NCBI RefSeq assembly: GCF_018863415.1
Contig: NZ_JAHKSN010000026.1
Coordinates: 8,735 to 72,734 of the forward strand
Source: Deinococcus aestuarii
GTDB lineage: Bacteria; Deinococcota; Deinococci; Deinococcales; Deinococcaceae
Length of the DNA: 64,000 nt
Reading direction: 5' to 3'
In this document: positions 1 to 16,202 of the stretch, piece after piece
Position numbering within the stretch: the stretch's first letter is position 1
Layout: each line of letters begins with the position of its first letter
Translations under genes and position numbers: made by a program
Notes under the pieces: generated by a model
Told to the model about the DNA's origin: nothing
What the model saw: only the letters and a program-made list of their open reading frames with translations
Databases searched by the model: none

Positions 1-1057
1 GGTCGGTCGCGCTGTTCGTGAGGCTGCCGATGGCGGTCGCCTGCTTGGTCTGCACCAGGGCGCGGTAGAGCCGCCCGGCGGGCTCGTCGGCGAGAATCTG
101 GTCGAGCACCATCAGCGCGGGCATGTCGGGGTGGCGGATGCTGGGCATGTGGTACGCCGCCAGCAGGATTTGCTCGTCGCCCACCCGGCGCACAGTGACG
201 CTGCGCTCGCCGTCCTGCGGGGGCTCGGCCGTGTACAGCGGCGGCAGGGTGCGCCACGGGCGGCGGACGCTGCCGAAGCTCCCGGCGATCAGCCGCAGTG
301 CCGCATCCGGCTCGAAGTTCCCGGCCAGCGTCACCACCGCGTTGTCGGGCTGGTAGTACCGCTGGTAGAAGGCCTGGAGGCGGTTGATCGGCACGTTCTC
401 CACGTCCGAGCGGTTGCCGATGGTGCTATTGCCGTAGTTGTGCCAGTCGAAAGCGACCGATTGCGTCTGCTTGAGGAGGAGCCGCAGCGGGCTGTTCTCG
501 CCGGACTCGAACTCGTTGCGCACGACCGTCATCTCGGTCTTGAGGTCCTCGGCGCTCACCCGCGAGTTCACCATGCGGTCGGCCTCCATGCGGATGGCCC
601 AGGCGAGGTTGTCGCCGGTGTTCGTCATGGTCTCGAAGTAGTTCGTGCGGTCCTGGCTCGTCGTGCCGTTGAAGTCGGCCCCGCGCTTGCCGAGCTGTTC
701 GAGGATGTTGCCGCTCCTCTGCGTGCCCTTGAAGACCATGTGCTCCAGCAGGTGCGCCATACCCGTCTCGCCGTAGCCCTCGTGGCGGCTGCCCACGAGG
801 TACGTCACGTTCAGCGTGAAGGTCGTCTTCGACGTGTCGGGGAAGAGGAGCACCCGCAGCCCGTTGTTCAGGCGATACTCGCGCACACCCTCGACCTCGG
901 TCACGAAGGTCACGCCCGCGGGTAGGGTCGGGCGGGCGGCGGGCGTACTCGGTGCGGCGGGGGTGGCGGTCGGGGGAGCCGTCTGCGCGAGGGCAACTGG
1001 GCCCGTCAGCAGCGCGAGGGTGAGGAGCAGGCTACGGCGAGGAGACAGGGTTCGCAT
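1..1057 (-). CDS. M16 family (insulinase-type) zinc metallopeptidase, secreted, 3' end outside window
   Basis: Only the first 352 residues are inside the window; the C-terminus lies beyond base 1. Residues 1-25 form a signal peptide (basic start, Leu-rich core, cleavage near ALA-Q), so the enzyme is probably exported. The inverted zinc motif HLLEH is at residues 102-106, in the context of an M16 N-terminal domain ([12 protein letters not shown] before it, FKGT after it). Family members degrade peptides or act as processing peptidases, usually as a pair of M16 domains. The ATG at 1057 is preceded by GGAGG. It lies downstream of pgl in the same direction after a 200-base gap (1058-1258) in which I see nothing clear. 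Confidence 0.93.
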   Translation of the reverse strand, partial: MRTLSPRRSLLLTLALLTGPVALAQTAPPTATPAAPSTPAARPTLPAGVTFVTEVEGVREYRLNNGLRVLLFPDTSKTTFTLNVTYLVGSRHEGYGETGMAHLLEHMVFKGTQRSGNILEQLGKRGADFNGTTSQDRTNYFETMTNTGDNLAWAIRMEADRMVNSRVSAEDLKTEMTVVRNEFESGENSPLRLLLKQTQSVAFDWHNYGNSTIGNRSDVENVPINRLQAFYQRYYQPDNAVVTLAGNFEPDAALRLIAGSFGSVRRPWRTLPPLYTAEPPQDGERSVTVRRVGDEQILLAAYHMPSIRHPDMPALMVLDQILADEPAGRLYRALVQTKQATAIGSLTNSATD

Positions 1058-1258
1058 GGGTCCTCCGGGGCAGGGGTGGGGCGGGACTGTGCCCACGAGC
1101 CTACCGCCTCGGCGGATGAGCTGCGCGGGTGAAGGCACGTTCCACGGGTCGAGCGTGGGGTGGGCTCCAGTCCCGCCCGCCACAGGAAGTCACTCCCGCC
1201 ACAGGAGAGGAGGCCCGGAGCGCGCTGCCCGAGCCTCCCCAGCGCCGACCCCGTCCCG

Positions 1259-1933
<675 letters not shown>

Positions 1934-1952
1934 CGCCTCCTCCCCGCGCCCC

Positions 1953-2909
<957 letters not shown>

Positions 2910-2950
2910 GTCGCACCTCCAGGTTGGGGCCCTGCACTTCTGGTGAGGCC

Positions 2951-3021
2951 ATCAGCCGTCAGCAGACAGCTTTCAGCCAGACTGTTTTTGCTGACGGCTG
3001 ACGGCTGACCGCTGAAAGCTC
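2951..3021. repeat. Intra-operon inverted repeat of the CAGCCGTCAGC type
   Basis: CAGCCGTCAGC (from about 2953) pairs with GCTGACGGCTG (about 3000-3010), and the arms continue with GCTTTCAGC / GCTGAAAGC words. It lies between zwf and opcA. The same words recur at 12549-12667, 23951-23975 and 42050-42079, so this is a dispersed family and not a local accident. It could be an mRNA-stability or attenuation hairpin or a mobile remnant; the sequence does not decide. Confidence 0.7.
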
Positions 3022-3024
3022 CCC

Positions 3025-5792
<2,768 letters not shown>

Positions 5793-5823
5793 AGGAGACC
5801 TCCCCGGCGCCGGGAGGGAGCCC

Positions 5824-5865
5824 GGAAGCGCTTCCAGCCCCCAGCACCTGATGAGGGGCATCATA
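5824..5865 (-). promoter_or_regulatory. gnd operon promoter region with a LacI-family-like operator
   Basis: On the minus strand a TATGAT -10 box lies at 5865-5860, with no convincing -35. Downstream, in the 5' leader, sits the perfect palindrome GGAAGCGCTTCC (5824-5835), with the central CG typical of LacI/GalR-type operators. The gnd start codon follows about 30 bases later. Inference: a sugar-responsive repressor controls the pentose phosphate operon here; the regulator is not in the window. Confidence 0.5.
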
Positions 5866-5943
5866 CGCGCGGCCCACACGGCGTTTCCCTTCCTGAATGG
5901 GAGGTTTAGATGCGGCCCGGCGCCCGCGTTCAGCCCGGCTCGC

Positions 5944-6198
5944 TCAGCACTCGCCCCCCGCCTCACGCACCTGTTCACGTGTCAGGCCCTGATACCGCTC
6001 GGTGAGGCGCGCGGCGAGGAGAGGGTCTTGCCGGTAGTGCCGGAAGGCGTCCTCTTCAAGCCGGAGCCGGGCGGGGTACTCCCCGATACCGCACTGCACC
6101 ATGAAGAGCAGGCAGGGCTGCCCCGTCTGCGGATGCCGCCCCAGCGTGAGGCGCAGGTCCTGGAAGCTGAGTTCGTCCCGCAAGTCCCAGAGGTCCAC
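5944..6198 (-). CDS. Hypothetical protein, 84 residues
   Basis: Small acidic soluble protein without signal peptide or membrane segment. The ATG has a good ribosome-binding site (GGGAGG, six bases away) and codon use matches neighbouring genes, so it is probably real. It lies 18 bases downstream of the SRPBCC gene in the same direction and is probably cotranscribed. I do not recognise the family. The single Cys residues (positions about 29, 36 and 84) do not form a CxxC motif. Confidence 0.65.
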   Translation of the reverse strand: MDLWDLRDELSFQDLRLTLGRHPQTGQPCLLFMVQCGIGEYPARLRLEEDAFRHYRQDPLLAARLTERYQGLTREQVREAGGEC

Positions 6199-6215
6199 GG
6201 TTGCCTCCCCTCCAG

Positions 6216-6767
6216 CTACCTCTTGCGCCGCGCCGCCTTCGCCGCCTCACGCGCCACTTTCTTCTCCTCCTGCTGCCGCTTCTGCATCTCGCGGCCCATG
6301 TCCTCCATCAGTTGCGCGCCCTGGGCGTCTACCTGGCGCTGGAGTTCGAGCAGGGTGGAGGCGACCATGTTGTGCAGGATGCGCTCGATGGGACGCCGGA
6401 CCCAGTTGTAACGAACCCGGCCATTCAAGGTGAGGGTGACCTCCGTGCCCCCCGGCATCGCCTTGAAGTTCCAGCCCTGGGTGAGCTTTTCCAGCGGCCC
6501 GACGTTGCGGACGCTCTCCCAGCCGCCGCGCAGGGGCGCTTGGAGCTGCCCGTACTTCGCCGTGAACGAGAGGCCCAGCAGCCGCCGCGAGAACTTGAAG
6601 CGCACGAGGACGTTGTTCGCCAGCCGCCCGTCCCCGCCCTGGTACTCCGCCCGCACGAGGTTGGGGTCCCACCTGACCCGGCGCCTCGGCTCCAGCGCCA
6701 GCCGGTACAGCACGTCCGGGCGCGACCGCACCACGATGCTCTGCCTGATGTTGATGGGTTCGGCCAT
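6216..6767 (-). CDS. SRPBCC (START/Bet v1-like) family protein
   Basis: 183-residue protein with the pattern of a polyketide cyclase/dehydrase-type SRPBCC fold: an N-terminal strand (INIRQSIVVRSRPDVLYRLA), a middle strand-rich part, then a strand pair (GGTEVTLTLNGRVRYNW) before the long C-terminal helix with VASTLLELQRQVD. The end is a highly charged tail rich in Lys, Arg and Glu. Such proteins bind hydrophobic ligands; the substrate is unknown. The ATG at 6767 is preceded by TACATT about ten bases upstream, a possible -10 box. Confidence 0.75.
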   Translation of the reverse strand: MAEPINIRQSIVVRSRPDVLYRLALEPRRRVRWDPNLVRAEYQGGDGRLANNVLVRFKFSRRLLGLSFTAKYGQLQAPLRGGWESVRNVGPLEKLTQGWNFKAMPGGTEVTLTLNGRVRYNWVRRPIERILHNMVASTLLELQRQVDAQGAQLMEDMGREMQKRQQEEKKVAREAAKAARRKR

Positions 6768-6789
6768 GTCGGGGGTCAATGTAGCGCGC

Positions 6790-6850
6790 GGCCCCTGGCC
6801 TGTCGCTTGTGGAGGGGTTCTCTCCAGGCGATAGGCCAAGGGCCACAAGC
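6790..6850. repeat. Imperfect inverted repeat between the PIG-L and SRPBCC genes
   Basis: GGCCCCTGGCCTGTCGC (6790 onward) is matched by GCGATAGGCCAAGGGCC (to 6844), and GCTTGTGG (6805-6812) can pair alternatively with CCACAAGC (6843-6850). It fills most of the gap between two genes on the minus strand. The competing pairings could act as a switchable hairpin or a weak terminator; no U-tract is present. Confidence 0.6.
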
Positions 6851-6853
6851 CCC

Positions 6854-7609
6854 TCAGTCCAGGTACTCCCGCGCCCGCAGGTGGTTCGCCCGCAGGTTGA
6901 ATCTCTCGGCGTACTTCACGCCCGCCAGGCGCCCGGCCCCCGCGCGGCCCTCGCGGAACTGCTCGGCAGTCCAGCCCCACTTGTAAAAGTCGCGGTAGTA
7001 ACCCGCCACGTCCTCGGCGGCCTCGAAGGTGTCCGTCGTGTCCACAAAGACTTCCGGGTAGGGGCTGGCGGGGGCGTAGTACTGGTAGAAGCGCACGGGC
7101 TCGCGCCACGCCTCCAGCCGGGTCACGTCCTCGCCGCTCTCGACCGCCTCGTCGCCGCTGAGGTCGGGGGCGGGGGGCATGGTGGCGCCGCCGCCCGACT
7201 CGTTGACGATCTTGGGGATGCGGGCGAGCGTGATCGCGTCGAAGGCGATCTTGGCCGTCATGCGGTGGTCGGGGTGGGGGTGGTCGTCGCTCCAGGTGAT
7301 CACGGCGTTGGGGCGGAACTGCGCGTACAGTCGGGCGAGTTGCAGGGCCTCCGTGCGCCCGCCCGTCATGCGGCTGTCCCCCAGGTCGAAGAAGTGGTAC
7401 CGGGCCCCGATCCGGTCCGCCACCCACGCCCCGTGCTCGCGGCGCACCCGCGTGACCTCCTCGTGCGAGGCGTCCCCAAACTGCGACGCGAGTTCCCCCA
7501 GCGTCGTCCACACCAGCAGCACCTCGTCGCCGCGCGCCGCGTGTTTGCTCAACGTGCCGATGCATCCGATCTCGTCGTCGGGGTGGGCAAAGACGGCCAT
7601 GATTCGCAT
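6854..7609 (-). CDS. PIG-L family (LmbE-like) deacetylase
   Basis: Zinc-dependent N-deacetylase of the PIG-L family, whose members include the GlcNAc-malate deacetylase of bacillithiol synthesis. The metal motif AHPDDE is at residues 8-13 and the second, HPDH, is near residue 112. Length is 251 residues. The ATG at 7609 is preferred because a TATCCT -10 box lies seven bases upstream (7617-7622), as for many leaderless genes here; a start 25 codons earlier is open but has no support. Bacillithiol is known in Deinococcus, so BshB is a reasonable but unproven role. Confidence 0.85.
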   Translation of the reverse strand: MRIMAVFAHPDDEIGCIGTLSKHAARGDEVLLVWTTLGELASQFGDASHEEVTRVRREHGAWVADRIGARYHFFDLGDSRMTGGRTEALQLARLYAQFRPNAVITWSDDHPHPDHRMTAKIAFDAITLARIPKIVNESGGGATMPPAPDLSGDEAVESGEDVTRLEAWREPVRFYQYYAPASPYPEVFVDTTDTFEAAEDVAGYYRDFYKWGWTAEQFREGRAGAGRLAGVKYAERFNLRANHLRAREYLD

Positions 7610-7688
7610 GGGCCCAAGGATAGGGGTTGTCGGTGGTGAGGTGTGGACGAGCCGGAGCACCAGCCTCCTCAGCGACTTCCACATCCTG

Positions 7689-8171
7689 CTACCTCAGGAA
7701 CCGAATCCGCAGCGGATAGCGGTACCCCCGCCCCTGATTCACCCGGATCACCGCGAAAAGCATCACCACCAGCGGAAAGGCCCACAGCACCAGCCCCAGC
7801 GGAATGAAGAGGGCGAAAAACGCCGCCAGCGAGCCGAAGAGGGCGAAGACGCCGAGGTCGGGCGAGCCCGCCGCCGCGCCGAAGGCCCCGCCGATCAGCC
7901 CCAGGCTGACCAGGGCGAAAAACAGCAGCCCGAACACGAGCGAGTACAGCCACACGCTGAGCTGGAAGTTCAGCGCCTCCTTGCCCTGGTCGTCGAGGAC
8001 CCGGCTGCGGTCGCGGTAGGCGAGCCAGGCCGCGAGCGGCCCCAGCACGTTGCCCAGCACGGGCAGCACGAAGCCCAGCAGCGGCGAGAGGTGGATCAGC
8101 AGCGCGGGCGTCCGCTCGGCCTCGGGGATCAGGGGGACGGGCGGCGGACGAGACGCCGGGGGGAGGTGCAT
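7689..8171 (-). CDS. DUF4870 domain membrane protein
   Basis: 160-residue inner-membrane protein. After a Pro-rich start it has the DUF4870 layout: a hydrophobic segment (LIHLSPLLGFVLPVLGNVLGPLAAW), the conserved LDDQGKEALNFQ segment, then two or three more hydrophobic segments and a short basic tail. The function of the family is unknown. The ATG at 8171 lies seven bases from a TACTGT box on the minus strand, and this promoter overlaps the one for rnhA on the other strand. Confidence 0.85.
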   Translation of the reverse strand: MHLPPASRPPPVPLIPEAERTPALLIHLSPLLGFVLPVLGNVLGPLAAWLAYRDRSRVLDDQGKEALNFQLSVWLYSLVFGLLFFALVSLGLIGGAFGAAAGSPDLGVFALFGSLAAFFALFIPLGLVLWAFPLVVMLFAVIRVNQGRGYRYPLRIRFLR

Positions 8172-8175
8172 ATCC

Positions 8176-8205
8176 TTGACAGTACGGGGCGTGGCTCCCT
8201 ACAGT
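8176..8205 (+). promoter_or_regulatory. rnhA promoter, overlapping the divergent DUF4870 promoter
   Basis: TTGACA (8176-8181) and TACAGT (8200-8205) are separated by 18 bases, and the rnhA ATG begins nine bases later, so the transcript would be leaderless or almost so. On the opposite strand TACTGT (8184-8179) is the -10 box of the divergent DUF4870 gene and lies on the same bases as the rnhA -35. The two promoters should interfere with each other. Confidence 0.7.
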
Positions 8206-8214
8206 TCCGGGGTT

Positions 8215-8775
<561 letters not shown>

Positions 8776-9194
8776 GGAAGCAGCGGGAGCGCGCTCTGTC
8801 CCGGCGGGAACGAACGGGCATCACCCTGACCTCGGCGTGTCGGGGGTCCGTTGCTGCGTCCCTCCCCAACTAGAGCGGTGTCGAGGCGGTGAACTTCCAC
8901 CCCTCCCGTCTGCTGACCGCCCGACCAGGACGCGATGGGCACGGTCGGCACGCTCGTCCTCCCTCAGTCGGCAGACACGTTCAGGCGCGCAAGGACCCGG
9001 CCGCCCGGGCTGCGCCCCCGCTGTGACCGAGCTGTTGTCGTCCGGGCGACTCGCCCACGGACCCCGCCGTACTGCTGTGCGAACGGGACGAAAAAGCCCC
9101 TCCAGCACGTTCCCGCCTGTCACCCTGTCAGAACCGGGGCGCCCAACTGACCTCCCGGCATCTCCTCACAGCGTCCGGTCTACACTGACTGTCC
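8776..9194. other. Intergenic stretch, no gene recognised
   Basis: About 420 bases between rnhA and the MFS gene. Open frames here have the wrong codon pattern and no ribosome-binding site. The only feature I can support is TACACT (9181-9186), a likely -10 box eight bases before the MFS start codon. I see no tRNA, repeat or terminator with a U-tract. Confidence 0.5.
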
Positions 9195-10568
<1,374 letters not shown>

Positions 10569-10642
10569 GAACGGTAGGAGAATATAATTCTGGCGACGGC
10601 TTTTGAAAGCGTGCAGTCGCTTTTCTTGTGCATACTGTCTGC

Positions 10643-10969
10643 ATGGCCTACGTCTCGCTAGATACGACAAAAATTTATAATTGGGCAAGCTTCCATAAAA
10701 TATGTGCCGAAGCCTTCGGATTTCCGGACTTTTACGGTCAAAACATGAGTGCCTGGGTCGATTGCCTCACGTACCTGCATGAGGGAGATGGAATGTCTCG
10801 CTTCATATTGGGCGAGGGAGAGCATCTTTTTGTTCTTCTTTTAGATTTTGAGGCGTTCAATCAAAGGGTGCCGGATATTGCGGAAGCTCTCTTGAGTTGC
10901 ACAGCCTTTGTCAACCGGCGCTACCTGGAGCAGAAGGAGATGCCGCGTCTGGCCCTCGTCTTGCAGTAA
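10643..10969 (+). CDS. Barstar-family ribonuclease inhibitor
   Basis: 108-residue cytoplasmic protein matching barstar-related proteins: the FHKICAEAFGFPDFYGQNMSAW segment (residues about 16-38) is the hallmark helix and loop that plug the active site of barnase-type RNases. No barnase-like toxin is next to it, so it may act as an orphan immunity protein. Base composition is clearly more AT-rich than its neighbours, and it sits alone between an MFS gene and glmU, both pointing to transfer. TATAAT lies at 10583-10588. An in-frame GTG 15 bases upstream is an alternative start. Confidence 0.85.
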   Translation: MAYVSLDTTKIYNWASFHKICAEAFGFPDFYGQNMSAWVDCLTYLHEGDGMSRFILGEGEHLFVLLLDFEAFNQRVPDIAEALLSCTAFVNRRYLEQKEMPRLALVLQ

Positions 10970-11007
10970 GTAGTGCTCTGTAGCATTGCCGAGCAAGAGT
11001 CGATAGC

Positions 11008-11047
11008 AAGTGGTCAGTCGAGGGGAAAAGCCCAACGCTGACCACTT
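11008..11047. repeat. Ten-base-pair inverted repeat downstream of glmU
   Basis: AAGTGGTCAG (11008-11017) and CTGACCACTT (11038-11047) form a perfect stem with a 20-base loop, between the convergent barstar-like gene and glmU. No U-tract follows on either strand, so intrinsic termination would be weak. It resembles in layout, not in sequence, the hairpins in other gaps of this window. Confidence 0.55.
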
Positions 11048-11068
11048 CCCACTCACCATTGACCCTTC

Positions 11069-12514
11069 CTACCCCTGCCGCTCCAGCCACCCCGCCAGCC
11101 ACGGCAGTTTCTCGCTGACCTTCTCCCTCATGCCGCCCCAGTAGCGGCGCGACCAGCCCTCCAGGGTGCGCTGCTTGCCCCGCGCGACGGCCAGCGCCCC
11201 CTCGGGCACGTCCTCGTGAAGGGTGCTGCCCGCCGCGACGAAGGCGGCGTCACCGACCTCGCGCGGGGCGATCACCGTCGAGTTGGAGCCGATGAAGACG
11301 CCCGCGCCGATCCGGGTCTGGTGCTTGTTCACCCCGTCGAAGTTGGCGACGATGGTCCCGGCCCCGATGTTCGTCTCCGCGCCGACCGTCACGTCGCCCA
11401 GGTAGGCGAGGTGCCCGGCCTTGACGCCCCCCTCCAGCCGGGCGTTCTTCGTCTCCACGAAGTTGCCGACGTGGACCCCCTCCGCCAGCACCGTGCCGGG
11501 CCGCAGCCGGGCGAAGGGGCCGACGTCGCTGCCCGCGCCGACCCGCGCGCCCTCCAGAACGCTGTGAGGTTTGACGACTACGCCTGCCTCCAGCACGGAG
11601 TCGGTCACCACGCTGTAGGCGCCGAGGGTCACGCCGTCGGCCACCCGCGTCCCCCCGCGCAGGATCACGCCCGGCTCGACCGTCACGTCGCGGCCCAGGG
11701 TCACCGTGTCCTCAATGCGGGTGGTGTCGGGGTCTTGTAGGGTGACCCCCGCCCGCATATGCGCGGTGTTGATGCGGCGGCGCAGGATGGCCTCGGCCCC
11801 GGCGAGCCCGGTGCGGTCGTTCGCACCCATCACCTCGTCGGGGTCGCTCAGACGGAAGGCGCGGACCCGCGCACCCTCGCCCCGGTACAGCTCCAGCAGG
11901 TCGGTGAGGTAATACTCGCCCGCCGCATTGTCGTCCGTGATGCGCCGGGCGAGGTCAGGGGCGCGGCCGTCCATCACGTACACGCCGGAGTTGAACTCGC
12001 GGACCGCCCTCTCCTGTGGCGTGGCCGCCTTCTCCTCCACGATGCGCTCCACGTCGCCCTGCGCGTCCCGGATGATCCGCCCGTACCCGGTCGCGTCGGG
12101 CAGCTCGCCCGTCAGGATCGTGAAGGCCGAGCCGTGGGAGCGGTGGTCCGCGAGGAGGTCACGCAGCGTCTCCGTGCGCAGCAGCGGTGTGTCGCCGTAC
12201 AGCACGAGGAGGTCCGCCCCGTCCCCCGGCAGCGCCTCCGCCCCGCACAGAAAGGCGTGCCCGGTGCCGAGTTGCCGCTCCTGCCGGGCGAAACGCACGC
12301 CCGTGTCCGCCAGCGCCGCCTCGACCTGCCCGGCCCCGTGCCCGGTCACCACGACCACGTTCCGCGCGCCCAGCTCCTGCGCGGCCTTCACGGCCCAGGC
12401 CACCATCGGGCGGCCCGCCACCGGGTGCAGCACCTTGGGCAGCGCCGACCTCATGCGGGTGCCCTGCCCCGCCGCGAGAATCACCACGTCCAGCGGACGA
12501 TTGTTGTCAGTCAT
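11069..12514 (-). CDS. glmU: Bifunctional GlmU: glucosamine-1-phosphate N-acetyltransferase / UDP-GlcNAc pyrophosphorylase
   Basis: Makes UDP-N-acetylglucosamine, precursor of peptidoglycan and, in this lineage, of bacillithiol. The N-terminal uridyltransferase has [18 protein letters not shown] (residues 13-30). From about residue 250 follow the hexapeptide repeats of the left-handed beta-helix acetyltransferase, including FVETKNARL, the [10 protein letters not shown] segment with the catalytic His, and [13 protein letters not shown]. Length (481) is slightly above the usual 455-460. Upstream is a GCTGAAAGC-type repeat separating it from lgt, which is read in the same direction. Confidence 0.97.
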   Translation of the reverse strand: MTDNNRPLDVVILAAGQGTRMRSALPKVLHPVAGRPMVAWAVKAAQELGARNVVVVTGHGAGQVEAALADTGVRFARQERQLGTGHAFLCGAEALPGDGADLLVLYGDTPLLRTETLRDLLADHRSHGSAFTILTGELPDATGYGRIIRDAQGDVERIVEEKAATPQERAVREFNSGVYVMDGRAPDLARRITDDNAAGEYYLTDLLELYRGEGARVRAFRLSDPDEVMGANDRTGLAGAEAILRRRINTAHMRAGVTLQDPDTTRIEDTVTLGRDVTVEPGVILRGGTRVADGVTLGAYSVVTDSVLEAGVVVKPHSVLEGARVGAGSDVGPFARLRPGTVLAEGVHVGNFVETKNARLEGGVKAGHLAYLGDVTVGAETNIGAGTIVANFDGVNKHQTRIGAGVFIGSNSTVIAPREVGDAAFVAAGSTLHEDVPEGALAVARGKQRTLEGWSRRYWGGMREKVSEKLPWLAGWLERQG

Positions 12515-12548
12515 ACCTTGTCACCTGTCGGGAGCCAGTGTAAGGCAA

Positions 12549-12667
12549 GCGGTCAGCTTTCAGCGATCAGCCGTCAGCAAGGAGGAGGGCGGCGCCCCGA
12601 TTCTTCCCGGACCCGCCGCCCTTCCCCCTTTTGTGCTGAAAGCTGACCGCTGACGGCTGAAAGCTCC
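12549..12667. repeat. Large inverted repeat of the GCGGTCAGCTTTCAGC family between glmU and lgt
   Basis: GCGGTCAGCTTTCAGC at the left end pairs with GCTGAAAGCTGACCGC at the right end, enclosing about 70 bases with its own GC-rich hairpin (GGGCGGC ... GCCGCCC). It is the longest of four intergenic elements in the window built from the same GCTGA/CAGCC words. Both flanking genes run on the minus strand, so it may separate two transcription units. Confidence 0.65.
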
Positions 12668-12671
12668 CGTG

Positions 12672-13565
<894 letters not shown>

Positions 13566-13616
13566 AAGCCGTCAGGCAGTCTAAGCCCCCGGACCCTCCC
13601 CGGACCTCTCGCCAGC

Positions 13617-13641
13617 AAAAACCCGGCCACGGGAGCCGGGT
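13617..13641 (-). terminator. Intrinsic terminator of the tatA-tatC unit
   Basis: On the minus strand the stem ACCCGGC ... GCCGGGT (13641-13635 with 13627-13621) is followed by a run of five U (13621-13617). It lies about 20 bases after the tatC stop codon and just before lgt, so it ends the tat transcript. Confidence 0.8.
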
Positions 13642-13659
13642 GGGGGAGGGCCGGTGGCC

Positions 13660-14445
13660 TCAGGTGCCGAGCGGGGCGCCCCCGTCGGTGGGGTCCTCCA
13701 CGGGCCGGACACGGAACACGCGGGAGAGGAGCACCCCCAGTTCGTAAAGGGCGTAGAGCGGCAGGGCCACGAGCAGCATGTTCATGGGGTCGGGCGTGGG
13801 CGTGATGACGGCGGCCAGCAGCAGCACCCCGACGAGGGCGATCCTCCAGGCCCGGCGCAGCATCACGTGGTTGACCAGCCCGATGCGCGTCAGGATCACC
13901 GCCAGGATGGGCAGCTCGAAGGCCAGCCCGAAGGCGACGAGGAAGGTCGTCACCGTGCCGATGTAGTTCGAAAGGCTCTGCATCTGCTCGACGGCGCCGC
14001 CCAGGAAGTCGAGCAGGAAACGCACCATCGCGGGCAGCACGAACGTGTACCCGAAGGCCGCCCCCAGCACGAAGGACAGCCCCGCCCCCACGATGAAGGG
14101 CAGCGCCCAGCGCCGCTCGTGGGGGTACAGCCCCGGCGCGATGAAGGCCCAGACCTGCCACAGGATCAAGGGCAGCGCCAGCGCCAGCCCCGCCCAGAAG
14201 GACAGGTTGATGCTGAGCAGGAACTGGTCGGTGAGGTTGACCGTGACGAGCTGAACGTTGCCCGCCTGGTACTGCTGGGAGGAGCGCAGCGGCCCCTTGG
14301 TCAGCTCGATGAGCTCCAGCCGGTACTGGAAGGCGACCACCATCCCGGCCGCCAGGAAGATCAGGCCGAGGATGATGCGCTTGCGGAGTTCTTCGAGGTG
14401 GTCGAGCAGCGGCGCGCTCTGGAGTTCGGCGGACGGCTTGGTCAT
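13660..14445 (-). CDS. tatC: Twin-arginine translocase subunit TatC
   Basis: Polytopic membrane subunit that recognises twin-arginine signal peptides of folded exported proteins. 261 residues and six hydrophobic segments. Family motifs are visible: the N-terminal cytoplasmic helix LLDHLEELRKRIILG (near residues 14-28), a FWAGLALALPLILWQVWAFIAPGL-type segment split over the second membrane region, and YPHERRWALPF. It follows tatA by 18 bases. No TatB is seen, in keeping with a minimal TatAC system. Confidence 0.96.
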   Translation of the reverse strand: MTKPSAELQSAPLLDHLEELRKRIILGLIFLAAGMVVAFQYRLELIELTKGPLRSSQQYQAGNVQLVTVNLTDQFLLSINLSFWAGLALALPLILWQVWAFIAPGLYPHERRWALPFIVGAGLSFVLGAAFGYTFVLPAMVRFLLDFLGGAVEQMQSLSNYIGTVTTFLVAFGLAFELPILAVILTRIGLVNHVMLRRAWRIALVGVLLLAAVITPTPDPMNMLLVALPLYALYELGVLLSRVFRVRPVEDPTDGGAPLGT

Positions 14446-14463
14446 GCGCCCTCGCCCCCGGCC

Positions 14464-14721
14464 CTACGCGCGGTGGTCGCGGTCGGCGGGCGTCTCCACC
14501 ACGCGCGGGCTCTCGGGACGGACGGTCGTCACGGCGTCGAGCGGGCGGGCCTCCACGTCCGTCACGGGGGGCTGGGCCGGGGAGGCGGGGTCGCGCGTCT
14601 CCTTCCTGAACTCCTTGATGCCCTGCCCGAGTCCCTTGCCGAGTTCGGGCAACTTGCGCGCCCCGAAGATCAGGGCGATCACGGCGACGATCAGAATGAT
14701 TTCAAATGGTCCGAGGGACAT
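14464..14721 (-). CDS. tatA: Sec-independent protein translocase subunit TatA
   Basis: 85-residue pore-forming subunit: short N-terminal membrane helix (EIILIVAVIALIFG), the invariant FGARKLPELG hinge, then an amphipathic helix (GKGLGQGIKEFRKE) and an acidic disordered tail. The ATG has AGGAGG seven bases upstream. First gene of the tatA-tatC unit that ends at the terminator near 13620. Confidence 0.95.
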   Translation of the reverse strand: MSLGPFEIILIVAVIALIFGARKLPELGKGLGQGIKEFRKETRDPASPAQPPVTDVEARPLDAVTTVRPESPRVVETPADRDHRA

Positions 14722-14883
14722 GGGGATTCCTCCTGAAAGGGTGAGCGGGCGGTGGGCCCGTGTGGCTTCAGCCTAGCGCCCGTGTGTGAACGGCCTGTGC
14801 ATCCCTGGGCCGTCCTACCTGCATGTATGCCCGCGCCGCCTCCCTGGATGACCCGGCCGTTTCTTAATCTGCGCTGCCCCTCC

Positions 14884-15621
<738 letters not shown>

Positions 15622-15645
15622 GGGGGACACCGTACCGCAGCCGCC

Positions 15646-15660
15646 GGGTCACCGTGACCC
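15646..15660. promoter_or_regulatory. Palindrome in a divergent promoter region
   Basis: GGGTCAC-C-GTGACCC is a perfect 7+1+7 palindrome lying between the SDR gene (minus) and the membrane/wHTH gene (plus), about 25 bases upstream of the SDR start and 41 bases upstream of the plus-strand start. Position and symmetry suggest an operator bound by a dimeric regulator; the regulator is unknown. Confidence 0.45.
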
Positions 15661-15701
15661 CGGGCGCCAAGGGTGGGGGCGCGGGCCGCTAGCATGGGCG
15701 C

Positions 15702-16202
15702 ATGAACCTGCCGCGTGTCGCCCTCACCCTGCTCGCGGGCCTGAGCAGCGCCCTGATCGCGTACAGCGCCTTTTACGTGCGGGGCGACACTGCCGGAGTG
15801 ATGCGTTACCTGCGTGAGCGCGGGGACGTGCGTGACCTCGCGGCGAGTGGGGCGGGGCCGGCGGAGGTCGAGGCGGCCCGGCAGAACCTCGCGGCGCTCG
15901 CCGAGCAGATCGCCGCGCCCGACCTCGCCGCGCGGACGCTGCCCGTCGCCCTGCTGATCGGCCTCCTCGTCGCGTGGGGGGTGTGGCGGCTGTTCGGCTC
16001 GCGGGTGGAACGCCCCCCGAGGACGGACGTGCAGGAGCGGATGGTGCTGCGGCTCGCGTACCGCAAGGGGGGGCAGTTCACCCTGGGCGACCTCTCCGTG
16101 TCCTCGCCCCTCACCGAGGAGCAGGCGCGGGACGTGACGCGCCGGATGCAGGAGGAAGGCCGCCTCGCCCGCGACGGCGAGACCTTCCGGCTGGTGCGGT
16201 GA
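15702..16202 (+). CDS. Membrane-anchored protein with a C-terminal winged-helix-like domain
   Basis: 166 residues: a hydrophobic segment near residues 5-25, a short extracytoplasmic helical region, a second hydrophobic segment (TLPVALLIGLLVAWGVWRLF, near 82-101), then about 55 residues that look like a winged helix (VLRLAYRKGGQFTLGDLSVSS ... EEQARDVTRRMQEEGRL). It could be a membrane-bound regulator, but no target is evident. TAGCAT lies six bases before the ATG, consistent with a leaderless message. It overlaps the next gene by four bases. Confidence 0.75.
   Translation: MNLPRVALTLLAGLSSALIAYSAFYVRGDTAGVMRYLRERGDVRDLAASGAGPAEVEAARQNLAALAEQIAAPDLAARTLPVALLIGLLVAWGVWRLFGSRVERPPRTDVQERMVLRLAYRKGGQFTLGDLSVSSPLTEEQARDVTRRMQEEGRLARDGETFRLVR

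Noticed and set aside
8821..9123. A 100-codon minus-strand frame in the rnhA-MFS gap
   Set aside because: Pro/Arg-rich low-complexity translation, no ribosome-binding site, no family resemblance; typical of chance frames in GC-rich DNA.
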